Source: Clostridia bacterium (lineage in GTDB: Bacteria > Bacillota > Clostridia > Oscillospirales > Acutalibacteraceae). Taken from it: a DNA stretch of 34,587 nucleotides. The stretch's first letter is position 1. Every line of letters starts with the position of its first letter. The translations under genes and the position numbers were made by a program. The notes below the pieces were generated by a model. The model was not told where the DNA came from and did not search any database. It saw nothing but the letters and a program-made list of their open reading frames with translations. Location: the NCBI GenBank assembly GCA_017428085.1, contig JAFRRP010000015.1:1-34587 (forward strand), written 5' to 3'. Shown here one piece after another: positions 1 through 6,405 of the stretch.

Positions 1-33
1 GTGTCGTTGGTTCGATTCCGACCGAAGGCACCA
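1..33 (+). tRNA. 3' end of a tRNA (partial, possibly Arg)
   Basis: Only the 3' part of the tRNA is in the window. A T-arm is visible (stem GTTGG/CCGAC around loop TTCGATT), followed by a 7-base acceptor strand CGAAGGC, discriminator A and an encoded CCA. The missing 5' acceptor strand should read GCCTTCG. That acceptor and the GTGTCG variable-region remnant resemble Firmicute tRNA-Arg(UCU), but the anticodon lies outside the window, so the identity is a guess. Confidence 0.8.
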
Positions 34-36
34 CTT

Positions 37-112
37 GCGGATGTAGCTCATCTGGTTGAGCGCCACCTTGCCAAGGTGGAGGTAGCGATTTCGAGCCTCG
101 TAATCCGCTCCA
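37..112 (+). tRNA. tRNA-Gly (GCC), with stem mismatches
   Basis: A cloverleaf can be drawn by hand: acceptor GCGGATG/AATCCGC, D-stem GCTC/GAGC, anticodon stem CCACC/GGTGG with loop TTGCCAA (anticodon GCC), T-stem GCGAT/CTCGT, discriminator T and encoded CCA. Two stem pairs are broken: G7 opposite A66 in the acceptor, and T53 opposite C61, which closes the T-loop and is normally G-C. Base 21 is T rather than the usual A. It may be a functional but weak copy or a decaying one. It sits 3 bases after the previous tRNA in the same array. Confidence 0.85.
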
Positions 113-144
113 TTTTTTTACGGGGGCAAAAGCTTCCGTGTCCC

Positions 145-219
<75 letters not shown>

Positions 220-222
220 TTT

Positions 223-299
223 GGCCCGGTAGTTCAGTTGGTTAGAACGCTAGCCTGTCACGCTAGAGGTCGTCGGTTCGAGCCCGATCCGGGTCGCCA
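223..299 (+). tRNA. tRNA-Asp (GTC)
   Basis: The acceptor GGCCCGG pairs with CCGGGTC with one G-T wobble. The anticodon stem CTAGC/GCTAG encloses CTGTCAC with anticodon GTC, and the T-arm GTCGG-TTCGAGC-CCGAT fits. Discriminator G and an encoded CCA close the gene. It begins three bases after tRNA-Cys and is directly followed by a terminator, so it is the last gene of the tRNA operon. Confidence 0.95.
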
Positions 300-331
300 A
301 AAAATCCGCTGCATATCGCAGCGGATTTTTT
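300..331 (+). terminator. Intrinsic terminator of the tRNA operon
   Basis: An 11-base-pair stem AAATCCGCTGC (302-312) / GCAGCGGATTT (318-328) with a 5-base loop is followed by a T run. It is symmetrical (A run before, T run after), so it could also stop the leftward oxidoreductase gene whose stop codon is at 346-348. Confidence 0.92.
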
Positions 332-345
332 GTATGTTTCCGTTA

Positions 346-1620
346 TCATTTTTCTTTCTTTGCCGCTTCCTCCGCATAGAATTTGTCGAGTTTTTCTTTC
401 AGCCTGTCGTAGACGCTCTGCGGGATATCCGGGTTGCCTTTTGAACAGGAGGGCAGCAGCTGATCGCCCGCGACGGCGGGATCGGTACAGCGCGTATCGT
501 TTCGCCAATGATCCCTTATTGCTTTATCGCGCAGATCGGGGATCGCCTGCGGCTTGTTCCCGTCCAGCACGGAAAAATAGGCGAACATGCCGGGCAGGAA
601 CATATCGCATGCTTCGTAAAAATCAATATAATCCGCATCGGGATTGCCAAGTACGGCTTCGCATGCGTTGTACATCATGTAATAGTCCGCGCCGCCGTGG
701 GAACGTCCCTTTGCCTGTTTGGCCAGCGCATCGTCGACATCTGCGGTATCAAGTTCTATGCTTTTGTCGTCTGCCGAAGGCTCCGCTTTGACGTATATGT
801 CGTTGTACCCTTCTTCGTTCAGGATGCATCGCCCGCTTTCCAGTTTGCCCTTATCACCCAGACAGGAATACCACAGCGAGTATTCGGCGGGGCCGACGCC
901 ATGGACGCTTTTCAGCAGCGCGCCGTTTTCCAGCGTGATGATCTCCATGCCGAAGGGGGCTCCTTTTGCTCCCATTCGACGCATTTTCTCGGTATAAGGC
1001 GCTTCAAACCCCGTCACGGAAACAGGCCGCAGCCCGGAGATATGGATCAGAGGGCCGATGGAATGGGTACAGTAAAAAAAGGCGGTCATGGTGTTGCGCC
1101 AGTGGTCTGGGTCGGAATGGCTGTGGCGGTGCCAGTCCTTCTCCAGATCGTGCATGTATTCGCCTTCGCCGTAACGGAACGTTCCCATCCTGCCGCTGCG
1201 GAACAGTTGTCTCATTTTACGCGGCGCGCCCATGAAGCAGCAGTTTTCCCCGTAGATGTAAAGCTTTTTGCTTTTGTCGATTGCGTCCGCCAGCTCGCAA
1301 GCCTCCTTCATCGTCTGAAAGGGCAGCAGCTCGCTCAAAACGTTTTTCCCTGCGTTCAACGCCCTGATCGCAAAGGGCGCGTGGGCGTTGGCGTAGTTGG
1401 CCAGCACCACAAGGTCCATATCATGGTTCAGGAACGCGTCGAAATCATCATAATAGGCAACTCCTTCGCCGAAGTGTGATTTCAATTCATTCAGGCAGCG
1501 CAAGTCGTTGTCGCATACGGCAACCAGCTTCGCCTGATCGCTTTGCCCGCAGAATTGCGCGATGGTAAGGCCTCTGCCGCCGCCAAGCACGCCGATCTTC
1601 ACTTTTTCGGTACGGTCCAT
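346..1620 (-). CDS. Gfo/Idh/MocA-family NAD(P)-dependent oxidoreductase
   Basis: This is a 424-residue protein with an N-terminal Rossmann fold: glycine-rich IGVLGGGRG at about residues 8-16, and an acidic residue in AVCDND after the second strand. The segment SELLPFQ (about residues 96-102) stands where the family usually has EKP, which is normal in the sugar-dehydrogenase-like branch. A C-terminal beta-sheet substrate domain follows (about 120-380), ending in a Lys/Glu-rich tail. Family members oxidise or epimerise sugars and some are GH109-type glycosidases; the substrate cannot be read from sequence. I chose the ATG at 1620 because GGAGAAG precedes it and the promoter at 1660-1688 would start transcription near 1653, below the upstream in-frame ATG at 1671. 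The gene is monocistronic and probably cytoplasmic. Confidence 0.88.
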   Translation of the reverse strand: MDRTEKVKIGVLGGGRGLTIAQFCGQSDQAKLVAVCDNDLRCLNELKSHFGEGVAYYDDFDAFLNHDMDLVVLANYANAHAPFAIRALNAGKNVLSELLPFQTMKEACELADAIDKSKKLYIYGENCCFMGAPRKMRQLFRSGRMGTFRYGEGEYMHDLEKDWHRHSHSDPDHWRNTMTAFFYCTHSIGPLIHISGLRPVSVTGFEAPYTEKMRRMGAKGAPFGMEIITLENGALLKSVHGVGPAEYSLWYSCLGDKGKLESGRCILNEEGYNDIYVKAEPSADDKSIELDTADVDDALAKQAKGRSHGGADYYMMYNACEAVLGNPDADYIDFYEACDMFLPGMFAYFSVLDGNKPQAIPDLRDKAIRDHWRNDTRCTDPAVAGDQLLPSCSKGNPDIPQSVYDRLKEKLDKFYAEEAAKKEK

Positions 1621-1659
1621 GTCGCTTCTCCGTTCGGTTTGTTCGTATTTTCCGAACTC

Positions 1660-1688
1660 ATTGTATACCATTTTGATTTCGGTGTCAA
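1660..1688 (-). promoter_or_regulatory. Sigma-A promoter of the oxidoreductase gene
   Basis: Read leftward, TTGACA (1683-1688), a 17-base spacer and TACAAT (1660-1665). The predicted start of transcription is near 1653, which gives a leader of about 33 bases before the chosen start codon. It lies 26 bases beyond the stop of the upstream small gene, so the oxidoreductase is separately promoted. Confidence 0.8.
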
Positions 1689-1713
1689 ATATCGTTTTCC
1701 GGCAGAAGAAGCG

Positions 1714-1956
1714 TTATTCCAATCCGTTGCGCCGCAGTCGTTCAAACGCCAGCGCAAGGATATAATCCCGTACCACGTCGTCATAATGAAGAGGGGAGAC
1801 GTCGCTCAATTTAAGGCGGCGAACCAACCGTTCTGTATCGGCGCGACGTTCCGCTATTTCCGGATAGGTAAAGATCTGCCCTTGATCGGTGGCGATCCGG
1901 ATGCCGAATGTGATACCGTCAGCCTGTTCTGTCTGTACAAGTGTTGTCGTTGCCAT
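1714..1956 (-). CDS. Small DUF6514-like protein
   Basis: An 80-residue soluble protein of unknown function. A short N-terminal beta-like part (about residues 10-33, ITFGIRIATDQG) is followed by a charged helical part with RRADTERLVRRL, and it ends in a segment containing HYDDVVRDYI. This layout, a small strand-rich half and a conserved closing DVVxDYI-type helix, resembles the DUF6514 family of Clostridia; I match it from memory only. The start at 1956 is chosen because AAAGGAG lies 8 bases upstream; longer starts at 2022 would overlap the promoter. It has a strong promoter of its own flanked by palindromes, so it is likely a regulated single gene. Confidence 0.6.
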   Translation of the reverse strand: MATTTLVQTEQADGITFGIRIATDQGQIFTYPEIAERRADTERLVRRLKLSDVSPLHYDDVVRDYILALAFERLRRNGLE

Positions 1957-1988
1957 GAGATCCCGCTCCTTTACTGTTTGTTTTGCGT

Positions 1989-2047
1989 GTGAAATATTAT
2001 CACATATGCATGCGTTTGTCAACTAAAAAAAAGTGATAAAATATCAC
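1989..2047. repeat. Pair of near-identical 15-base palindromes (putative operators)
   Basis: Site 1 (1989-2003), read on the minus strand, is GTGATAATATTTCAC. Site 2 (2033-2047) is GTGATAAAATATCAC, flanked to give the longer perfect inverted repeat AAGTGATA-AAA-TATCACTT (2031-2049). They differ at two of 15 positions and their centres are 44 bases apart, about four helical turns. Site 2 could alternatively act as a weak leftward terminator, because on the minus strand it runs into eight T. Confidence 0.55.
1994..2022 (-). promoter_or_regulatory. Sigma-A promoter of the DUF6514-like gene
   Basis: Read leftward, TTGACA (2017-2022), 17 bases and TAATAT (1994-1999). The -10 element lies inside the palindrome at 1989-2003, and the second palindrome (2033-2047) lies just upstream of the -35. 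That arrangement fits repressor or activator control of this promoter. Confidence 0.8.
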
Positions 2048-2070
2048 TTAAATCTTCTCGTGCAAAAATG

Positions 2071-2099
2071 TTGTATTTGCTGTTGAAACGTGATACAAT
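2071..2099 (+). promoter_or_regulatory. Sigma-A promoter of the SecB-like/VTT/GH4 operon
   Basis: TTGTAT (2071-2076), 17 bases and TACAAT (2094-2099), with a start of transcription expected near 2106. The -10 region contains GTGATACAATAT, which resembles one half of the two upstream palindromes. Confidence 0.72.
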
Positions 2100-2129
2100 A
2101 TATAGCAATGATCCTTGGGAGGGATTGCA

Positions 2130-2534
2130 ATGAAACAGATCGAATTAAAAGGATTTAAGGTCAACGAGGTAAGGTTTGTCAATAAGATCCAGGGCAACCG
2201 CAAGCTGGAGTTGGCGAATAAATATTCGTATAACGTAGGTTATTCCAAGGTGAACACCTGCAAGGGGGAATTCCGTGCGGAGGTGTTCGATAAAGCCGAC
2301 CCGGAGCAGTTTTCCATCACTGTGGTGCTGGAGGGCTTTTTCGTGACGGCTGCCGATATGGAGAAGGAGATTCTGCACGTTAAGACCTACGATGCGCTGT
2401 TTCCCTATGTCAAGTCCTTCGTCTCCTCTTTGACGGTGAACGCGGGCATCCCGCCTGTCATGATCCCGTACGTGGATATCTCCGGCCAGAACATCTACCG
2501 GGTGGAAATGCCCTTCAAGCCCAACAATGAGTAA
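2130..2534 (+). CDS. SecB-like chaperone (preprotein translocase SecB family)
   Basis: A 134-residue protein with no signal peptide or membrane segment. It has four beta-like stretches, then the feature that suggests SecB: LFPYVKSFVSSLTVNAG at about residues 90-106 followed by PPVMIPYVDISG, matching the SecB pattern of FPYxRxxIxxLTxxxGxPPxxLxP. SecB proteins hold unfolded chains for export or, in TA-associated versions, for antitoxin stability. Classical SecB is proteobacterial; SecB-like proteins also occur in Firmicutes with poorly known clients. The ATG at 2130 is preceded by GGGAGG. It is the first gene of an operon and overlaps the next gene by 8 bases, suggesting coupled translation. 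No toxin-antitoxin pair lies beside it. Confidence 0.68.
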   Translation: MKQIELKGFKVNEVRFVNKIQGNRKLELANKYSYNVGYSKVNTCKGEFRAEVFDKADPEQFSITVVLEGFFVTAADMEKEILHVKTYDALFPYVKSFVSSLTVNAGIPPVMIPYVDISGQNIYRVEMPFKPNNE

Positions 2535-3273
2535 TCAGAGCCGACTGTCGAAAAAAGATATATTTCTTATCGTCCTGCGGTGTGTGGTGGCGCTTTCATT
2601 GTTTACTGTCGCCATCGTCTATTATGACGAGCTTTCCAATGTGGACGTGAAACGGCTGATGTCGCTTACGGATTCCGTGCCGCTGATGATCGTCATCGTT
2701 CTGGCGGTGTATTTTGTCAAGGCGCTGGTTTTCGTAGTACCCGCTTCGCTGGTCTATGTGGCGGTGGGCGCCGTCCTTCCGCCCGCGATCGCAGTGGCGG
2801 TCAATCTTGCCGGGATCTTTATTGAAGTATCCGTCACCTTTCTTCTCGGCCGGTTCCTTGGTAAGGAGGCGGTCAACAAGCTGCTTTCCCGTAACGCGGC
2901 GGGGCAGAAGATCCTGCGGAAGAATATGCAGAGCAAAAGCTCCGTACTGCTGTCCTTTCGGGCGATCCCCGCGTTTCCCATCGATTTCATCAGTCTGTTT
3001 TACGGCGCTTCCGGCTGCGGTTACGTTAAGTACGCCGCGTTGTCTGTGTTGGGCCTGTCCTGGCGTGTGATTTTGTTTACGATCATCGGCGACGCTGTAT
3101 TTGAATGGATCCCCATGGATAAGATCATCCTCATCGTTGTCTGCCTGATCCCTTTGGGCGTCGTGTGGTATTTGTTAAAGAAATTCGTGATCGAGCCGAA
3201 AAAAAGGATAAAAGAAAACAGCGCGCCGTCGGAGGGATCCTGCGGCAGCGCGGAATGCGGGGAAACGGAATGA
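2527..3273 (+). CDS. TVP38/TMEM64 (VTT-domain) membrane protein
   Basis: A 248-residue integral membrane protein with hydrophobic segments at about residues 10-30, 47-75, 82-107 and near the C-terminus (about 168-222), ending in a basic cytoplasmic tail. The VTT/DedA-like core is visible: VTFLLGRFLGKEAV near residue 104, and the re-entrant signature RAIPAFPIDFISLFYGASG near residues 144-163. Relatives act in lipid scrambling or undecaprenyl-phosphate and phospholipid recycling; the exact cargo is unknown here. It starts inside the end of the SecB-like gene and its stop overlaps the next start (ATGA), so all three are probably translated together. Confidence 0.85.
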   Translation: MSNQSRLSKKDIFLIVLRCVVALSLFTVAIVYYDELSNVDVKRLMSLTDSVPLMIVIVLAVYFVKALVFVVPASLVYVAVGAVLPPAIAVAVNLAGIFIEVSVTFLLGRFLGKEAVNKLLSRNAAGQKILRKNMQSKSSVLLSFRAIPAFPIDFISLFYGASGCGYVKYAALSVLGLSWRVILFTIIGDAVFEWIPMDKIILIVVCLIPLGVVWYLLKKFVIEPKKRIKENSAPSEGSCGSAECGETE

Positions 3274-4634
3274 AACTTTCTGTGATCGGGGGCGGCGGCG
3301 TCCGTTCCATGTTCTTATCAAAGAGTCTTGCGCAGAGCGCGAAGCGACTGGGGATCGATACGCTTGTATTTATGGATAACGATCCGGAAAAGCTGCGTAT
3401 CTTCGGCGCGATGGCAAAAAAGATCGCGCTGCTGATCGACCCATCGCTTACCTTTATCTGCACGACGGACGCCGTGGCTGCCATGACGGACGCCGATTAC
3501 GTGATCACCACCATTCGCGTGGGCGGCGACGACATGCGCGTGCGGGACGAACGCATCGCGCTGGACCTCGGCCTTTTGGGACAGGAAACGACGGGCGCGG
3601 CGGGCTTCAGCTTCGCCATGCGCAGCATCAGCGCTTTGCTGGGGTACTGTGAACTGGCAAAACTGTATGCGAAAAAAGATGTAAAGGTGTTTAACTTTAC
3701 AAATCCGGCCGGTCTTGTGTCGCAGGCGCTGCGTGACGCAGGGTATGATTTTACCTTCGGCATCTGCGACGCGCCCAGTTCCATGCTGCATATGATCGCC
3801 GATTATTTGAACGTGGCGCCGGAACGGATCAAAGGCGAGATTTACGGGCTGAACCATCTTTCATTCTTCAACAGCATCACGCTGGATGGAAAAGAGATCA
3901 TCGGTGAGCTGATCGACGGCGACGGGGCATATCAACATACCGACATGCGGTATTTCGATAAAGAGCTTCTTCGGAAAAAGCGCGTTGTACCTAACGAGTA
4001 TCTCTATTATTTCTATTCCCGTGAAAAGGCGGTGGCTAATATCCTGAACGCGGCCCAGACCCGCGGTGAGCAGATCGCCCAGATCAACCGGCTGATGATC
4101 TCCGAGCTTTCGGAAGTTGATATTGAAAAAGATTTCGATAATGCGTTGGCGATCTTCGACAAATGCTACGGCATGCGGGAAAACTCTTATATGGCCAGCG
4201 AAACGGGCATCCGACGCGATAAGGAATGGCACTTCGATCCCTTCTCGGAGGATTTCGGCGGCTATGCCTCCGTCGCGCTGAAATACATCGAGATCGCCCA
4301 AAGCGGTAAAAGCGATTCCATGATCCTGTGCGTTCCCAACAACGGCGCTCTTCCGATCCTGGAGGACGCGGACGTGGTGGAAATGACCTGCGATATCACG
4401 AAGGACGGCGTTTATCCGCACCGTTTTGCGAATGTCGACGACGACGCGCTGGAGCTGATCCGCCGCATGAAGTGTTATGAGCGCATGGCGGCAACAGCCA
4501 TTCTGACGAAGGACATGGACCTTGCCGTTTCCGCCTTGATGCTGCACCCGTTGGTGGAATCCTATTCGTTGGCAAAGAAACTCATTGACAGCTACATCGA
4601 ATTGAATAAAAAATACAGCGACGGCTGGTGTTGA
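3270..4634 (+). CDS. GH4 NAD- and metal-dependent phospho-glycosidase (6-phospho-beta-glucosidase type)
   Basis: A 454-residue cytoplasmic enzyme of glycoside hydrolase family 4. The N-terminal Rossmann motif is SVIGGGGVRS (4-13). The family segments GQETTG (104-109) and FNFTNPAGLV (141-150) follow. The metal site is covered by C166 in GICDAP and H196 in LNHLSFF, equivalent to the Cys and His that hold Mn2+ in BglT/GlvA. These enzymes cleave 6-phospho-glycosides by transient oxidation at C3. Length is normal for the family. The start at 3270 forms an ATGA overlap with the VTT gene; longer in-frame starts lie inside that gene. Alpha or beta specificity is unresolved. No PTS gene is nearby, so the source of phosphorylated sugar is not shown. 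Confidence 0.9.
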   Translation: MKLSVIGGGGVRSMFLSKSLAQSAKRLGIDTLVFMDNDPEKLRIFGAMAKKIALLIDPSLTFICTTDAVAAMTDADYVITTIRVGGDDMRVRDERIALDLGLLGQETTGAAGFSFAMRSISALLGYCELAKLYAKKDVKVFNFTNPAGLVSQALRDAGYDFTFGICDAPSSMLHMIADYLNVAPERIKGEIYGLNHLSFFNSITLDGKEIIGELIDGDGAYQHTDMRYFDKELLRKKRVVPNEYLYYFYSREKAVANILNAAQTRGEQIAQINRLMISELSEVDIEKDFDNALAIFDKCYGMRENSYMASETGIRRDKEWHFDPFSEDFGGYASVALKYIEIAQSGKSDSMILCVPNNGALPILEDADVVEMTCDITKDGVYPHRFANVDDDALELIRRMKCYERMAATAILTKDMDLAVSALMLHPLVESYSLAKKLIDSYIELNKKYSDGWC

Positions 4635-4667
4635 CATCAGCCGCGCTGTAGGGATGCGTGAATGGAT

Positions 4668-4693
4668 CAACCGGACTTTCGTCCGGTTTTTTT
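4668..4693 (+). terminator. Intrinsic terminator after the GH4 operon
   Basis: An 8-base-pair stem AACCGGAC (4669-4676) / GTCCGGTT (4681-4688) with a TTTC loop is followed by a T run. It touches the stop codon of the convergent cyclophilin gene. The leftward T run would be poor, so it mainly serves the rightward operon. Confidence 0.88.
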
Positions 4694-5165
4694 ATATGAT
4701 CGTGACCTTTTTCATGACTACCGGTGTGACGGGGCGGTCGCCGAAGGTGGTGCGCACGTTGGCGATCTCGTCCACCGTGTCCATGCCGCTGACCACCTTG
4801 CCGAAGGCGGCGTAGCTGCCGTCCAGATGCGGCGCGTCCTCATGCATGATAAAGAACTGGCTGCTGGCGGAATCGGGGTTCATGGTGCGAGCCATGGAGA
4901 GCACGCCGCGCACATGCCTGATATCGTTCTGCGGGAAACCGTTGGCGGCAAATTCGCCCTTGATGGTTTCGTCTGAGCCGCCCGTGCCGGTGCCCTTCGG
5001 ATCGCCTCCCTGGATCATGAATCCGGGAATGATGCGGTGGAAGGTCAGACCGTCGTAAAAGCCTTCTTCAACCAGCTTTTTGAAATTGGCGACCGTCAGC
5101 GGCGCCTTGTCGGGATACAGTTCAATATCAATGATCCCGCCGTTGTCCATTTCAATCCTGATCAT
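4692..5165 (-). CDS. Cyclophilin-type peptidyl-prolyl cis-trans isomerase
   Basis: A 157-residue single-domain cyclophilin without a signal peptide, so cytoplasmic. It catalyses proline cis-trans isomerisation in protein folding. The active-site signature FHRIIPGFMIQGGDP (42-56) has catalytic R44 with F49 and Q52. SSQFFI (101-106) and the APHLDGSYAAFGKV region (111-124) complete the proline pocket. Length is standard for the short bacterial form. The ATG at 5165 has AAAGGA 12 bases upstream; a TTG three codons earlier is too close to that site. It has its own promoter and is convergent with the GH4 operon. Confidence 0.95.
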   Translation of the reverse strand: MIRIEMDNGGIIDIELYPDKAPLTVANFKKLVEEGFYDGLTFHRIIPGFMIQGGDPKGTGTGGSDETIKGEFAANGFPQNDIRHVRGVLSMARTMNPDSASSQFFIMHEDAPHLDGSYAAFGKVVSGMDTVDEIANVRTTFGDRPVTPVVMKKVTII

Positions 5166-5200
5166 CTGAATCAATCGTCCTTTCGTTGTTTTGCAAATAT

Positions 5201-5229
5201 ATTATATAAAAACCGTGTTGCGTTTGCAA
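5201..5229 (-). promoter_or_regulatory. Sigma-A promoter of the cyclophilin gene
   Basis: Read leftward, TTGCAA (5224-5229), 17 bases and a perfect TATAAT (5201-5206), giving a leader of about 30 bases before the start codon at 5165. Confidence 0.82.
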
Positions 5230-5286
5230 TATTTTTTTGCGGTCTGTCATAATCATATAGTAAAACGGATACGGCGGGTGGATACG

Positions 5287-5562
5287 ATGACGGAAGAAAA
5301 CGGTAAAATGCCCCATTCTTTGTTCCTTGAGGACAGGAAAAAGCTCTCAATCGCCGGTGTGCGGGACGTAAGCAGCTTTGACGAGGAAACGCTGATCGTT
5401 TTTACCGATCTGGGAGAGATCACGGTGAAAGGAGAGGGGATCAAAGTGACGCGTTTTTCAGTTGAAACGGGTGATTTTGCCGCCACGGGTTCCTTCCATG
5501 CGCTGTCTTATTCGGACCGGCTGCCGAAAAACAGCGGCTTTTTTGCCCGCGTTTTCAAATGA
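5287..5562 (+). CDS. yabP: Sporulation protein YabP
   Basis: A 91-residue soluble protein. The YabP/YqfC-family pattern is clear: HSLFLEDRKKLSIAGVRDV, then SFDEETLIVFTDLGEITVKGEGI, then a closing stretch with LSYSDR near the C-terminus. In Bacillus subtilis it is made in the mother cell under sigma-E and is needed for normal spore cortex formation together with YabQ. The start at 5287 is preceded by GGTGG; upstream in-frame codons have no ribosome site. Its stop overlaps the start of yabQ by ATGA. The gene order yabP-yabQ-divIC is the same as in Bacillus, which supports the name and shows that the host lineage sporulates. Confidence 0.92.
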   Translation: MTEENGKMPHSLFLEDRKKLSIAGVRDVSSFDEETLIVFTDLGEITVKGEGIKVTRFSVETGDFAATGSFHALSYSDRLPKNSGFFARVFK

Positions 5563-5855
5563 CGTACGGCGTCAGGAACCGTCTGCAGACGGAAGTATTT
5601 CTGTATGCCTTCGGCGCCGGATTTCTTATCGGGCTCTTTTTTGCCGTATTGATGCTTCTTAGAAAACTGTTCCGACACAGTACGGGCGCGGTGATCGCTG
5701 AGGACGTCTGTTTTTGTGTCATTGCGGCGTTGTTGTCCTTTCTGTTCCTGTTTGATTTCAACAACGGGTGCGTCAGACTTAATCTGATTTTGTCGGAATT
5801 TTCAGGATTTCTTTGCGTTCGGATACCTGCGGCGAAAATTCTTTCAAAAAATTAA
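5559..5855 (+). CDS. yabQ: Spore cortex biosynthesis protein YabQ
   Basis: A 98-residue membrane protein with hydrophobic segments at about residues 14-36, 48-66 and 70-90, and basic residues between the first two (LLRKLFRH). Size, topology and position fit YabQ, which localises to the outer forespore membrane and is needed for cortex peptidoglycan. Sequence conservation in this family is low, so the call leans on the context: it overlaps yabP by 4 bases and precedes divIC. It is slightly shorter than many YabQ proteins, lacking an extended C-terminus. Confidence 0.85.
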   Translation: MTYGVRNRLQTEVFLYAFGAGFLIGLFFAVLMLLRKLFRHSTGAVIAEDVCFCVIAALLSFLFLFDFNNGCVRLNLILSEFSGFLCVRIPAAKILSKN

Positions 5856-5865
5856 TAAAAACAGC

Positions 5866-5894
5866 TTGCATCAATAGACGGATTGCTGTATAAT
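5866..5894 (+). promoter_or_regulatory. Sigma-A promoter in front of divIC
   Basis: TTGCAT (5866-5871), 17 bases and a perfect TATAAT (5889-5894). It lies in the gap between yabQ and divIC, so divIC can be expressed during growth independently of the sporulation genes before it. Confidence 0.85.
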
Positions 5895-5930
5895 AACTAT
5901 CGCAAAAAAAGACATACGAAAGAGCCGGAA

Positions 5931-6218
5931 ATGTTGAAGTTGTTTAACAGGCACAGTTACATATTGATGTTTTTCATCGTGTTTGCCCTTCTGTTTTCGC
6001 TGGGGCTTTTCGCGTGGATCAAGATCGACACACGGGAGCAGAAGCAGCGTCTGGAGGCGCTGAACGCGCAGTTGGATGCGTTGAATCTGGAAAACGAGGA
6101 AGTGGATTATCTGTTGAATGAAGCAGACGAGGCGCAGCTTTACGAGCGCCTTGCCAGAGAACGCGGATACGTATACGCCAACGAAAAGGTGTATTATGAC
6201 GTCACGCCGGGCAAATAG
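5931..6218 (+). CDS. divIC: Septum formation initiator, DivIC/FtsB family
   Basis: A 95-residue bitopic protein: short cytoplasmic start, one membrane helix at about residues 10-29, then a coiled coil rich in Leu/Glu (about 31-60, QRLEALNAQLDALNLENEEV), and a short extracellular domain with ARERGYVYANEKVYYDV, typical of DivIC/FtsB. It joins FtsL and DivIB/FtsQ at the septum to control peptidoglycan synthesis. The start at 5931 is chosen because the preceding in-frame ATG at 5883 lies inside the promoter. The ribosome site is weak (AGAGCCGGA). A terminator follows, so the usual downstream S1-domain gene is not part of this unit. Confidence 0.9.
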   Translation: MLKLFNRHSYILMFFIVFALLFSLGLFAWIKIDTREQKQRLEALNAQLDALNLENEEVDYLLNEADEAQLYERLARERGYVYANEKVYYDVTPGK

Positions 6219-6279
6219 AACTCACGCGGCCTCGCAGCGTGCCGTGACCATAAAACAGTTCCATGTAATGTTTCGATTG

Positions 6280-6306
6280 AAAAAAGCCGTTGTCAGCGGC
6301 TTTTTA
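6280..6306 (+). terminator. Intrinsic terminator after divIC
   Basis: A stem AAAAGCCGTT / AGCGGCTTTT with a three-base loop runs into TTTTTATTATTAT. It separates divIC from the metallophosphoesterase unit, whose promoter begins 15 bases further on. Confidence 0.85.
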
Positions 6307-6320
6307 TTATTATATAAATA

Positions 6321-6350
6321 TTGACAGGTTTCGGTCTGCTGTGATAAAAT
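6321..6350 (+). promoter_or_regulatory. Sigma-A promoter of the metallophosphoesterase unit
   Basis: A perfect TTGACA (6321-6326), 18 bases and TAAAAT (6345-6350); an alternative ATAAAA gives 17 bases. TGTG before the -10 gives an extended -10 character. Transcription should begin near 6357. Confidence 0.8.
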
Positions 6351-6405
6351 TATAAAAAAATGATCGTTTGGGGGATCGATTTTTATTTTTGTCGCATGGT
6401 TTTTA

